Assembly: GCA_029252405.1 (NCBI GenBank) | Contig: JAQXBM010000034.1 | Coordinates: 1 to 36,172, forward strand | Source: Crocinitomicaceae bacterium | Lineage (GTDB): Bacteria > Bacteroidota > Bacteroidia > Flavobacteriales_D > Crocinitomicaceae | DNA: 36,172 nucleotides | Direction: 5' to 3' | Shown: positions 14,783-23,516 of the stretch, piece by piece | Position numbering within the stretch: the first letter of the stretch is position 1 | Layout of the letters: each line of letters starts with the position of its first letter | Position numbers and translations under genes: made by a program | Notes under the pieces: model-generated | Database searches by the model: none | Told to the model about the DNA's origin: nothing | What the model saw: the letters and a program-made list of their open reading frames with translations, nothing else

Positions 14783-17361
14783 GGTTCTGTCGCTAATATT
14801 TTACCTCGAATTTGAGCCGGCGAGTCTGTTCTATCAATTTTAACGCGTTCCACCTTTGGCTTACTGAATCCATTTTTCAGTTTCTCCCACCCTTTCACAA
14901 TGGCAATTTCAGTCGAAGTAATCAAGAAGAAAATAATCGAGCGTTTACCGTTAAAAACAGGAACTTTGTCTGATGTTGTTGCCACAAAAACATTATCGTC
15001 GACATACACATTTCTTACATCATATGGGATGTTCACATCATGCCCATCTTCATCAACTCCAACGGAATCAAAAGCAACGTAGGTATCTGGAATATTTCGA
15101 GAGAAGTAATCGCAATTGACCAAGCCAAATGAGGTCAATCCAAATCGTAAATATTCTCTGTTAGCCGATTCATAATCTGGAAACTCCGCCAAAGCTTGTG
15201 CTCTTCGAATGCGAACTGCCTGAGCGTACTCTTCAAGAATTGTGTTTTCGTATTTCTCAATAAGTGCCTTTTCCTTTAATGCAGTTTTTTGCGCAATCTT
15301 AAACGACTTGTAGTTTGCTTTTTCCTTCGTTTGAATTCTACGAATTGATCCTCCAAAACTCGAGATGACAGGAAGTCTACGCACGGTATCTTGGTAAACG
15401 AATGTCAATATATAATTGTCATCCTCCAAGTTTGGCGTTAACGTCAAATCTTTAATGACCCTTGGAATAGTGAAATTCCCAGCTCCGGGTTCATCTCCCC
15501 ACTTTCTGCTGACTCTCCGTAAATCTTTTTTAACATCCTTCAGGAGAAATTTCATATCATCTGTTAGAATTGTGTCGATTTTCCATGTATTTCTTCGAGC
15601 GATCCATCGCTGATCTGCATTAGCCGTGTACACCACAGGTTGAAAATCTCTAATCTTCTTCAAGGGCATTTTTCTACCTTGATCGACTGAAAATGTCAAT
15701 TGATACGGATCTTTTCGGCTTTTCTTATAGTTCATTCCGAGTAAAATCGGCACATGCTGAAAGCCTGTAATTTGAGCTGCCAAAACCTTATTCAACGAAT
15801 CCAGGACTAAACTCTTTCTTCGCGCCAATCTACTGGAGGCAGGAGGCAAATCATCATCCCAATTCTTTGTTTCTTCATTGAAAGAATAGAAATTCGGGCT
15901 TTCTGACGGTTGAAGATCATTCATTTGAACTTGAATGGTATTGGCTGGATTCGGTTTCAATTCTACACCGTTGTCATCATAAGCTCTGAAATCCAGCATT
16001 CCTGAAGAGGAGAATATTTCGTTTCGTCCATCATCTGTGCGATTAACCATTGGCATACCGGTCAAGGCATTTTCAATTGGATCCATGTATTCTTTAACTA
16101 CTGCTTTTACTGTTCCTTCGTACACTTCGCCTGAGGCGGTGAGGAATGCATCAGCAGGAACCTCAAATGAAGTGTTTTCAGTTTTAATTTCACACGGTGT
16201 ATCCGCAGGGATAATGTTGACCTGTTCAGATTGCTCAACAATTGGCTCCAAAGTATTGTCGATCATGTCGTCGTTCATAGCAATCACATCCTGTGAAACT
16301 GTAATTCCGGATTTCTCATAATCGACGATCTTAGCATTTCCAATGTAGCTTCCATTGTGGAGATCAGTTCCGTGCGCGATCATTGTAATACGCGGTTTCA
16401 CCTTCCTTAGTTCATTTCTGTCCGTAAACGTACAATTGTCAAACTGCATTACACCGACGGAAACAATATCGTCGAGCTTGGGATGAACCTCCATGTTTTT
16501 GTATTCAATTTGATTCACATTCCCCATTCGGTTCAACCAAGCAACAAATCTCTTTGGATTCTGCACTTTGACATTATCCAAAACCACTGTTTTCAACATA
16601 GGATTTCTAGAAAGTCGATTGTTCAGTGCGTCAATTGAGCTATTCTTAATGACGAGTTTTTCAATGTTAACCACTTCAAACACGTTCGGTAAGCCTTTTG
16701 ACAATGCCTTGTCAGGAGAAATAATCAACGTTTCAAGTGATTCTTTGAGTAAGAGTGAAGCTCCAATACCGTTTAGGTGCAGGTCGTCGTTTTCTGAGAT
16801 ATCGAGTGATTGCAATCCCCACAAACCATCAAGGAATGGCAACATTTTCAAGTGATTATTGCTCACATCCAGCGACCGCAATCGATCCAATTCTCCAAAC
16901 TTATTGGGTAAGAATTGAATCCAGTTGTTACTTAAATTTAGCGAAGTCAACTCTTCACACTTCACAATTTCCGGGGAAACTGAAATACAGTTGGTATTGC
17001 TGAAATTGATACTGTTGATGCTCGGCGAACACTCTGCTATTCCATCCAAGGCCAAGGTATTGAACCCCGGATTCTTCGATAGATTCAATTCCTTCAAACC
17101 CAAAAGACGCAGTGTATCAAAATTGATCTCCTGAATAAAATTCTCACTTAAATTCAGGGACTTGAGGTTGTTGAACTGATTGATTTCCTTTGGGATTTCT
17201 CCCAAACCAAGTGCGTGCAGATCAAGATGTGTCACACCCGATGGATATTCCATGGCTTCGGCAATCGTTGTACAATGCGTGCATGGTTCGAGCGAAGTTT
17301 CAGATTGAGCGATCGATGAACCGCAAATCGACAGGACAAATAGTAATGTGAACTTTGACAT
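14779..17361 (-). CDS. Large secreted leucine-rich-repeat protein
   Basis: I start at ATG 17361 (860 residues), where a clean signal peptide begins (MSKFTLLFVLSICGSSIAQ); the longer frame to 17469 adds an implausible second hydrophobic start. About residues 40-300 hold leucine-rich repeats of roughly 23 residues (THLDLHALGLGEIPKEI, SLNLSENFIQEI, SLNLSNNWIQFLP, SLDVSNNHLKMLP). About 385-490 contain a Bacteroidota beta domain (FEVPADAFLTASGEVYEG, FSSSGMLDFRAYDDNGVEL). About 500-760 are beta-rich and Lys/Arg-rich. A hydrophobic stretch IIFFLITSTEIAIV lies near residue 815. I see no sorting domain. A surface or periplasmic binding role is likely; the partner is unknown. Confidence 0.8.
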   Translation of the reverse strand: MSKFTLLFVLSICGSSIAQSETSLEPCTHCTTIAEAMEYPSGVTHLDLHALGLGEIPKEINQFNNLKSLNLSENFIQEINFDTLRLLGLKELNLSKNPGFNTLALDGIAECSPSINSINFSNTNCISVSPEIVKCEELTSLNLSNNWIQFLPNKFGELDRLRSLDVSNNHLKMLPFLDGLWGLQSLDISENDDLHLNGIGASLLLKESLETLIISPDKALSKGLPNVFEVVNIEKLVIKNSSIDALNNRLSRNPMLKTVVLDNVKVQNPKRFVAWLNRMGNVNQIEYKNMEVHPKLDDIVSVGVMQFDNCTFTDRNELRKVKPRITMIAHGTDLHNGSYIGNAKIVDYEKSGITVSQDVIAMNDDMIDNTLEPIVEQSEQVNIIPADTPCEIKTENTSFEVPADAFLTASGEVYEGTVKAVVKEYMDPIENALTGMPMVNRTDDGRNEIFSSSGMLDFRAYDDNGVELKPNPANTIQVQMNDLQPSESPNFYSFNEETKNWDDDLPPASSRLARRKSLVLDSLNKVLAAQITGFQHVPILLGMNYKKSRKDPYQLTFSVDQGRKMPLKKIRDFQPVVYTANADQRWIARRNTWKIDTILTDDMKFLLKDVKKDLRRVSRKWGDEPGAGNFTIPRVIKDLTLTPNLEDDNYILTFVYQDTVRRLPVISSFGGSIRRIQTKEKANYKSFKIAQKTALKEKALIEKYENTILEEYAQAVRIRRAQALAEFPDYESANREYLRFGLTSFGLVNCDYFSRNIPDTYVAFDSVGVDEDGHDVNIPYDVRNVYVDDNVFVATTSDKVPVFNGKRSIIFFLITSTEIAIVKGWEKLKNGFSKPKVERVKIDRTDSPAQIRGKILATEP

Positions 17362-17535
17362 AAGCGTGTGTTTAGTGATAGATGTGCAATCCTGCAATAG
17401 GTAAACACAAAACGCGAAAAAAATCAGTATCTGATAAAACAGTAGAAGTAATTTCTTTGCGACAATCAACTAGAAAACGGACAATTAGGGATTCCGTTAC
17501 ACTATGTTTATGCGACTATTCGATAAAGCAGCTCT

Positions 17536-18207
17536 TTAATTGATCTTAAATTTACAGTACTTGATCACTGAACCTCTAGAGGTAAATAATTTCTCGTAGT
17601 GCGTTTTGATATGAAAGATCTCACGCGTAGTTGGATCAATATTCTCAGGTAATTCGCCGTACAAATCCCACGTCAATTCGAGCAATTCATAAGGCTGAGT
17701 CTTGATCTCTTCCTCCGTGTATTCAAACAACAAATCGCTGTCCGTTTTCATGTGCACCAGTCCTCCTGGTTTCAACAACTTGTGGTAGCGCTCAATAAAC
17801 AAAGGTGAACTCAAACGCTTACGCGGTTTTTTAGGTTGAGGATCTGAAAAAGTGAGCCAAATTTCATCTACTTCCGCATCGTCAAAGTAATCATTGATGA
17901 AATCGATTCTTGTTCGTAAGAATGCCACATTGGACATTTTATCATTCAATGCTTCCTCTGCTCCAACGAACATACGTGCTCCTTTGATGTCGACACCAAT
18001 GAAATTCTTATTTGGAAAATGCTTCGCCAAACCGACGCTGTATTCCCCTTTACCGCAACCCAATTCCAAAACGATTGGGTTATCATTTTTGAAATACTGC
18101 TCTCGCCATTTCCCTCTCATTTCGAAAGGTTGATCAATTGCTGGTTCAAAGAAATTATCAAATTCTTTTACCGCTGCGAATCTTCTGAGTTTGTCTTTTC
18201 CTGCCAT
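17536..18207 (-). CDS. trmB: tRNA (guanine-N7-)-methyltransferase TrmB
   Basis: TrmB uses S-adenosylmethionine to methylate G46 in the variable loop of many tRNAs. The 223-residue protein shows the SAM-binding loop LELGCGKGEY at 48-56, NFIGVDIKGARM, and the family signature EIWLTFSDPQPKKPRKRLSSPLF, where Asp and Pro residues form the tRNA/methyl site. GGLVHMKTDSD follows. Its ATG overlaps the stop of the kelch gene by one base (TAATG), placing it last in the gldB-gldC-DUF2797-kelch operon. The function is housekeeping and unrelated to motility, so the link is probably only shared transcription. Confidence 0.96.
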   Translation of the reverse strand: MAGKDKLRRFAAVKEFDNFFEPAIDQPFEMRGKWREQYFKNDNPIVLELGCGKGEYSVGLAKHFPNKNFIGVDIKGARMFVGAEEALNDKMSNVAFLRTRIDFINDYFDDAEVDEIWLTFSDPQPKKPRKRLSSPLFIERYHKLLKPGGLVHMKTDSDLLFEYTEEEIKTQPYELLELTWDLYGELPENIDPTTREIFHIKTHYEKLFTSRGSVIKYCKFKIN

Positions 18208-19484
18208 TACAATAGAATACGTATTGATACTTCCCCTTGTTTGAATAGATACATTCCTGATTCAAAATCCTCAAAATTGAGAAGATAATTCTTCTTCACT
18301 TTCCATGCGCGAACCATCTTTCCAGATGCATCGTACAAAAATGCCAATCCAACTTTAGGAGTTCGGATCAGCACGCGATCACATTTATAGGCGACCTCAT
18401 ACCCCAGCGGAATAGAAGTTTCATTAATCTCAACAGAAGGATTCTCCAACAAAAATGTTCGATTCGAAACTACCTGATTCGTGTCCATTCCACCACAAAT
18501 AATCCAGCGGTTGTTGGATAGCTTCGCAATTCCGCGCAAGTCCATTACACCATAAGGCTCAGAAACCTCATCGTTGTATTGATAATCGTGAAGGGAAAAA
18601 TGCAGCACACGAGCAGAAGGATCAACTCCTCCACTTCCGTTGTAAGCAATTCCATTGTAATTGTATGCCGTTGGCGCTCCTCCAATCCAAAAAGCGGTAT
18701 TTCCTGCAGAGCTGCACGCAGCGCGATACCCTGGATCTCCTGGTGCATCCTCCAATTGTTCCCACGTGATATCCGTTGGGTCTGCTGGATTGATATAGCC
18801 TCTGCGCAAATAAGTTCGAGCGGCGAAAGAAAACGATCCGGAAACGCCTCCTTGATAATACAATGTATCACCAATGATCGTTCCTGAAGCTCCAAATGCT
18901 TTGAAGAAATTGTTATTTGGCACCTCTGTTCCTTCTTGCCACTGATCCAAGTACGTATCGTAAATCTGAACCTCAGGTCGATTGGCTGTGTTGCTCCAAC
19001 CCGTTACCACGAAAATCAAACTGTCTTTGTAAACTGCTTGGACGTGGTCATCAATAGCGATTGGAATTGGCATACCATCCGTTTCATAACTATCCGTCGC
19101 TGGATCGTAAATATGCACGCGATCAGAAGAAATTTCATTTCCATTGGCAAAAACGTGGTAGCCACCAAGAATATAAATCTTGCCGTTCACGAACGACGCC
19201 CCCGCTGCAACCTTCCCCAATGTATCAGGAAGTGGTGCTATCTCGGTCCAGGTATCTGTTGCAACGGCATACTTAAACGATCTGAGATGAATTCCAGTGT
19301 ATTCTTTAGTCGTGTCGATGCCGCTAAACGAGTAAACGTATTCTTCGCTATTTACGACTGCTTCGCAAACTGAATTATTGCCCGTTCGAAAAGGCATCGT
19401 GTCCAATTCTGTCCATGTCCAATTGAATTGGGCTGTGGAGGAAAAGGAGATCAGTAGGGCAATTAGACTAGTTAATTTCCACAT
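18207..19484 (-). CDS. Secreted kelch-repeat protein with T9SS-like tail
   Basis: The start at ATG 19484 gives 425 residues beginning with a signal peptide (MWKLTSLIALLISFSSTAQ). Kelch-type blades follow, recognisable from W-E/T-L-P runs and GG pairs (DTWTEIAPLPDTLGKVAAGASFVNGKIYILGG, QWQEGTEVPN, TWEQLEDAPGDPGYRAACSSAGNTAFWIGG, RWIICGGMDT). Together they should form a beta-propeller. The last 70 residues (FLYDASGKMVRAW, FESGMYLFKQGEVSIRIL) look like a degenerate T9SS type A sorting domain. The gene overlaps the end of the DUF2797 gene by 17 bases. A longer start at 19529 is possible but would bury the signal peptide. Confidence 0.8.
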   Translation of the reverse strand: MWKLTSLIALLISFSSTAQFNWTWTELDTMPFRTGNNSVCEAVVNSEEYVYSFSGIDTTKEYTGIHLRSFKYAVATDTWTEIAPLPDTLGKVAAGASFVNGKIYILGGYHVFANGNEISSDRVHIYDPATDSYETDGMPIPIAIDDHVQAVYKDSLIFVVTGWSNTANRPEVQIYDTYLDQWQEGTEVPNNNFFKAFGASGTIIGDTLYYQGGVSGSFSFAARTYLRRGYINPADPTDITWEQLEDAPGDPGYRAACSSAGNTAFWIGGAPTAYNYNGIAYNGSGGVDPSARVLHFSLHDYQYNDEVSEPYGVMDLRGIAKLSNNRWIICGGMDTNQVVSNRTFLLENPSVEINETSIPLGYEVAYKCDRVLIRTPKVGLAFLYDASGKMVRAWKVKKNYLLNFEDFESGMYLFKQGEVSIRILL

Positions 19485-20256
19485 AATATCCAGTGTGTTT
19501 TCGAATGTTGAGCACCAATCCACCCTCAAATATGAGGTATTGACCTTTAATTCCCATCAACTTCCCTTGAACAGTTGGAACCTTCTCAAATGAAAGGCTT
19601 TTGACTTTTTCAGGAAACTCGAGAACGGGATAGTTCAATTCGGTGATGTCGTCGTCTTCGGAAAAGTACTCGATTATATCTTGAGGGAGTTGATCTTCCA
19701 AAGACCATTTCTCTTCTTCTAAATCGATGGATTCGTCGACTTCATTCTTGAGCATTCGCTGCCAACTTGTTTTATCCGTGAAGAATTCCTTGAGGGAAAC
19801 TTCAATTCTTCCTGCTTCATAGCGATTGGGAACTTCTGCCAATTTGATCGCTGCGGATGCTCCTTGATCAATCCATCTTGTTGGAACTTGGTGAGATCGT
19901 GTCACCCCGACTTTCACAGCGCTAGATGCTGCCAAATACACAACATGCGGCTGATTGTGATGTTTCTCTTCCCATTCGGGATCACGTCCTTCTCCCAGGT
20001 GTGCCTTGCATAATTCTGGTCTAAGAATGCACTCTGCAGCTTCTGGAGCACTAATGAAACAGCTATAGCAAAACCCTTGTCCAAAGGACTTCTTCGTGAT
20101 TTTCCCGCACTTAATACAATTGATTCGTCCCTCCCACTTCAAGGTGATTTCTTTACCGACGAAGTCGTTGAGGCAAATTTCTTCTGAAAGCGATAAATGA
20201 TACTGAATGGTATCATCCAAGGTCGTTTTCATTTTATGCAAGTTCCCTTCAGCCAT
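19468..20256 (-). CDS. DUF2797 family protein
   Basis: A 262-residue cytoplasmic protein. Two CXXC pairs, CIKCGKITKKSFGQGFCYSC at about 47-66, make a probable zinc ribbon. HVVYLAASSAVKVGVTRSHQVPTRWIDQGASAAIKLAEVPNRYEAGRIE at about 104-152 has the GIY-YIG-like pattern (VYLA, KVGVTR, WIDQGA, E) seen in DUF2797 proteins. The function of the family is unknown. It starts one base after the gldC stop; a second ATG eight codons in is an alternative start. Its place between gldC and other operon genes is common in Flavobacteriales. Confidence 0.85.
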   Translation of the reverse strand: MAEGNLHKMKTTLDDTIQYHLSLSEEICLNDFVGKEITLKWEGRINCIKCGKITKKSFGQGFCYSCFISAPEAAECILRPELCKAHLGEGRDPEWEEKHHNQPHVVYLAASSAVKVGVTRSHQVPTRWIDQGASAAIKLAEVPNRYEAGRIEVSLKEFFTDKTSWQRMLKNEVDESIDLEEEKWSLEDQLPQDIIEYFSEDDDITELNYPVLEFPEKVKSLSFEKVPTVQGKLMGIKGQYLIFEGGLVLNIRKHTGYYVEIN

Positions 20257-20257
20257 A

Positions 20258-20608
20258 CTATTTTGATTCCGGCATGATGTTCATCTTGTCAGCAAAGTGA
20301 TAACAGTAATCGCGAAGGTCTTCGCAAATCTTATGCTCGCCTGTTGCTTTTTCGAATGTATCCGACATTGTCAGTAAGGTCTGGTGAAAGAATTGTTTCA
20401 TCTCTTCAATCGACATATCCTTGGTCCACAAATCAATTTTCATGGTGTTTTTCGCCTTCGGATCCCAAAGTGACAGGAGGAATGCGCGTGCTTCTTCATC
20501 CTTCACATCTCCATCTTCTGCGCTCCATTTCATTCGAACCGGAAGGTTGTTTTCATTCATTCCAATTTTCAAATGAATCTCCGATGTCTTCACTACTTTA
20601 TCTTCCAT
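20258..20608 (-). CDS. gldC: Gliding motility protein GldC
   Basis: A 116-residue soluble protein without a signal peptide, matching GldC in length and pattern (SEIHLKIGMNENNLPVRMKWSAEDG, AFLLSLWDPKAKNTMKIDLWTKDMSIEEMKQFFHQTL). In Flavobacterium johnsoniae, loss of GldC reduces gliding without abolishing it. Its ATG overlaps the gldB stop by a single base (TAATG), the classic gldB-gldC pairing, so the assignment rests on both sequence and position. Confidence 0.93.
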   Translation of the reverse strand: MEDKVVKTSEIHLKIGMNENNLPVRMKWSAEDGDVKDEEARAFLLSLWDPKAKNTMKIDLWTKDMSIEEMKQFFHQTLLTMSDTFEKATGEHKICEDLRDYCYHFADKMNIMPESK

Positions 20609-21624
20609 TAATCTGTTGTTTCGTATGCTTGTAATATTGTGTTGTATCCAACCTTTTTCAATTCTTTTAAGGTCAAATCTGAATTATTTTCCATGTACTG
20701 TTGAACCATTCTCCATCCCAAGAACTGACCCAAACGGTCTGGACCTTTTTCAGGTAAACCTGGTGTAAAAGGACCTTCTTGAAACATGTTCGCTTTGGTT
20801 CTTTCGTCCAGTACAAAGAGTAATTTTTGATCTACCAAATATTGCCAGTAAGAGACTTCATTCTTGATCGCCCAATCATAATCTTTCTTTGAATACCGAA
20901 TAATTAATTCTTTATCATCTTCCGGAAATGATGCTTCTACGAAGTAGAGGATTTTACCCCAATGGATCATAAACTCAGCCAAAGAGCCCGATTTTGGTGC
21001 TGGCATGTGATTCGCGGAAATCCATGATGCAAGAACGTCTCTTTCCAGAAACTTCGCCTCCATTCCGTCTTTGTACCACTGATAGTATTCGTTGGTCGGC
21101 AATTCCTTAATCACATCAGTTTTTGGTCCAATGTACTGTTCCAATCCTACCGCTATATCGTTGTCAAACGATGCTGCGCTCGAGCGAAATAAGGAGTTCA
21201 AAAAGACCACGTGCTTTGGATATTTCTCCTTTGGGAAATGGGCTTTCAAATAAGTGAAACCACTTGTAATATTCGCTTCAATAGTTGATTTATCTTTAAA
21301 TTGACTGGCAATTCTCTGTTCCAATCGACGGATGTATTCATCGGCAAGAAAATCCGAAACCGCTCCAAAAACTGACGAATCGGATACATCTCCAATGTTC
21401 AAACAATGTCCAAATTCATATTCGTAAACATCCTTAATTTCTTTCTTGTAACCGTTTACAACTTTAACCAGTGTCGCCGAGTCAGAACTTCGAAATGCCT
21501 CGTCCATATCAACATAAGAGATGTCCATTTTAACATTCGATGTGTCGATGTCAAGTGGATCATTGCTACAAGCGAACAAAACCAACAAAAGAAGTGATGT
21601 AAAAAAAATGCTTTTCAGAGTCAT
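20608..21624 (-). CDS. gldB: Gliding motility lipoprotein GldB
   Basis: A 338-residue lipoprotein with signal and lipobox (VLFAC, lipidated Cys19), required for gliding in Flavobacterium. The mature part is mostly helical, with the family stretches SGFTYLKAHFPKEKYPKHVVFLNSLF and WISANHMPAPKSGSLAEFMIHWGKILYFVEA. The C-terminal region (GPFTPGLPEKGPDRLGQFLGWRMVQQYM, then LTLKEL) recalls DUF2268/GldB-type protease-like folds, but I see no HEXXH. It is the first gene of the five-gene minus-strand operon and has a perfect -7 element just upstream. nadE, a frequent neighbour of gldB, lies on the other side. Confidence 0.93.
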   Translation of the reverse strand: MTLKSIFFTSLLLLVLFACSNDPLDIDTSNVKMDISYVDMDEAFRSSDSATLVKVVNGYKKEIKDVYEYEFGHCLNIGDVSDSSVFGAVSDFLADEYIRRLEQRIASQFKDKSTIEANITSGFTYLKAHFPKEKYPKHVVFLNSLFRSSAASFDNDIAVGLEQYIGPKTDVIKELPTNEYYQWYKDGMEAKFLERDVLASWISANHMPAPKSGSLAEFMIHWGKILYFVEASFPEDDKELIIRYSKKDYDWAIKNEVSYWQYLVDQKLLFVLDERTKANMFQEGPFTPGLPEKGPDRLGQFLGWRMVQQYMENNSDLTLKELKKVGYNTILQAYETTD

Positions 21625-21646
21625 TATTAATCCTTAATTTCGTAGT

Positions 21647-21654
21647 CAAAAGTA
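21647..21654 (-). promoter_or_regulatory. -7 element for the gldB operon
   Basis: The minus strand reads TACTTTTG, a full match to TAnnTTTG. The -33 position, 19 bases upstream, is CCTG, a half match. The leader would be about 15-20 bases. Confidence 0.5.
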
Positions 21655-21699
21655 CTCAAAATAGTACATGTATCAGGCATACCAACGACCTAAATTAAA

Positions 21700-22530
21700 A
21701 TGACAAATATGAAAAAAACCTTACTAGCATTTGCTATCCTCGGTCTTTCGACTGGCGTGATGGCTCAAGAAGCTGCGGACAAAACATTTCAAGCAGGATT
21801 GACAATGGCGATTGGTCCTAATTTCCAAAAAATGGGAACTAAAATCATGGCTAGCGATGGTTCAGGTCTTGATTTGACAATTGGAATGAATGGAGTCTGG
21901 TCATTTAACGAGAACGTAGGATTTAATACGGGTGTGGAATTTGATTTTTCTACGTTGAAGTACAAGACGAGTTCAACAGAGGAAATTTACTATTGGTATA
22001 ATGATTCAAAGATTCTTCAGCAGGATGAAGTAGCAGGCGATGCAAATAAACAACTTTTCAGAATGAGCACACGAGCTCAAAAAGGAACCTACTTGACGAT
22101 TCCTACAATGCTTTTGTTTCGAACGAACTTTATTGGTTACTTCCGTTACTTCGGAAAATTTGGTTTGAGAAACAGCTTCTTGCTAACTAACAAAATCAAT
22201 GATAATGGAGTTAACTATGGTCTTGATATTCCTGGCAGTCCAATTGAAATTTCAGGAGAAAACTTAAATATGAAAGCAAAAGGAGATATGTTCTTCTTTA
22301 AAGCTGCTGTTGGTCTCTCTGGTGGAGCAGAATGGAATTTCTCAGGATCAACATCTTTGGTTGCTGAGCTTGGGTTCTACTATGGATTCACACCTTTACA
22401 CCTTGACAAAAACGACGGAAACACTACTCTGTTCACCGCTGCTGGAGTTAATGGAACGTTAGAAGACAATCACTTCTCGAACCAAGCTACGCAGCAACAG
22501 TTACAATTTAAAGTTTCAATCTTATTCTAA
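21700..22530 (+). CDS. Outer-membrane beta-barrel protein
   Basis: A 276-residue protein with a signal peptide (MKKTLLAFAILGLSTGVMAQ, beginning at the second ATG, 21709; ATG 21700 adds three residues). The rest alternates amphipathic strands with aromatic ends (QAGLTMAIGPNFQK, VGFNTGVEFDFSTLKY, YLTIPTMLLFRTNFIGYFRYFGKFGLR, SLVAELGFYYGFTPL) and finishes in QLQFKVSILF with a terminal Phe. This is typical of the PorT-like outer-membrane barrels of Bacteroidota. Its specific role is unknown. nadE starts at the very next base after its stop, so the two are probably one transcript, divergent from gldB. Confidence 0.8.
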   Translation: MTNMKKTLLAFAILGLSTGVMAQEAADKTFQAGLTMAIGPNFQKMGTKIMASDGSGLDLTIGMNGVWSFNENVGFNTGVEFDFSTLKYKTSSTEEIYYWYNDSKILQQDEVAGDANKQLFRMSTRAQKGTYLTIPTMLLFRTNFIGYFRYFGKFGLRNSFLLTNKINDNGVNYGLDIPGSPIEISGENLNMKAKGDMFFFKAAVGLSGGAEWNFSGSTSLVAELGFYYGFTPLHLDKNDGNTTLFTAAGVNGTLEDNHFSNQATQQQLQFKVSILF

Positions 22531-23313
22531 ATGCACGATTTGAATTATTCAAAAGTTGCAGAACACATTACAGCCTGGCTAAGCAATTATTGCGATACAG
22601 CCGGGCTGTCTGGTTTTATTGTTGGCATCTCGGGAGGTGTTGATTCAGGTTTGACATCTACTCTTTGTGCCCTCACAGGGAAGAAAACGATTTTACTCAG
22701 TATGCCTATTCGACAGACATATGCTGAATACGATCGAGCAAAAAATCACATTGCCGATCTCGAAAAGCGCTTTCCGAATGTTAGCTCACTTGACATAGAT
22801 TTAACCGCTTCCTTCGATCAATTGGAAAAGGACCTGCCTGAAGACGTGGCCAATCACCACCTTGCCATGGCAAATACACGATCGCGCCTTCGAATGGCTA
22901 CTTTGTACGCTATTGGACAGGTTCAAGGCTGCTTGGTTTGTGGAACAGGGAACAAAGTCGAAGATTTTGGTGTTGGATTTTACACAAAATATGGAGATGG
23001 TGGTGTTGACATCAGTCCGATCGCCGACCTCAATAAATCTGAAGTTTGGGGACTGGCTGCCGAAGTTGGAGTCATCCAAGAAATTGTGGAAGCGAAGCCG
23101 ACTGACGGTCTTTGGGCAGATGGTCGTTCAGACGAAGATCAAATTGGTGCTTCTTACCCTGAGCTTGAGTGGGCGATGGATTATAAAGGTGACGGATCTA
23201 TTCTTAGTGATCGTCAGGAAGAAGTCCTCAACATTTACAATCGCTTAAATCGAATCAATAAACACAAAATGGAGCCAATCCCAGTTTGTGAGATTCCTGA
23301 GGAGCTCAAATAA
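22531..23313 (+). CDS. nadE: NAD+ synthetase (ammonia-dependent type)
   Basis: NadE amidates nicotinate adenine dinucleotide to NAD+. The 260-residue protein has the ATP-pyrophosphatase P-loop GISGGVDSG (SGGVDS at 34-39), NTRSRLRMATLYAIGQ, the GTGNKVEDFGVGFYTKYGDGGVDISPIADLNKSEVW stretch that binds the deamido-NAD, and KPTDGLWADGRSDEDQIGASY. There is no glutaminase domain, so it should use free ammonia. It abuts the outer-membrane barrel gene without a gap. Proximity to gldB is seen in many flavobacteria. Confidence 0.96.
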   Translation: MHDLNYSKVAEHITAWLSNYCDTAGLSGFIVGISGGVDSGLTSTLCALTGKKTILLSMPIRQTYAEYDRAKNHIADLEKRFPNVSSLDIDLTASFDQLEKDLPEDVANHHLAMANTRSRLRMATLYAIGQVQGCLVCGTGNKVEDFGVGFYTKYGDGGVDISPIADLNKSEVWGLAAEVGVIQEIVEAKPTDGLWADGRSDEDQIGASYPELEWAMDYKGDGSILSDRQEEVLNIYNRLNRINKHKMEPIPVCEIPEELK

Positions 23314-23431
23314 GGTTGTTCCTTCGGATTATCAACCTATTACAAATTGTTAATTTTTTCGCACGATTGAAAGTTTTCTGTTGGAATTACGTCTAAGAGC
23401 GCAATAAGATTATTTAGAATCATTCTTAAGT

Positions 23432-23462
23432 TTTGATTTACTCTAGATTGGTGCTATCTTAG
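23432..23462 (+). promoter_or_regulatory. Promoter for the M36 peptidase gene
   Basis: TTTG (23432-23435), exactly 19 bases, then TATCTTAG (23455-23462), seven of eight matches to TAnnTTTG. It leaves a leader of about 50 bases. The rest of the 203-base gap after nadE shows no other feature. Confidence 0.65.
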
Positions 23463-23516
23463 TCAGCAAGAATGCAATGTTGTTTGCATTTTTAACATAT
23501 AAACAGCTATAAACTT

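Noticed and set aside
17362-17469. Longer N-terminus of the LRR protein with a second hydrophobic segment
   Set aside because: A complete signal peptide begins at ATG 17361. The upstream segment would place two export signals in series.
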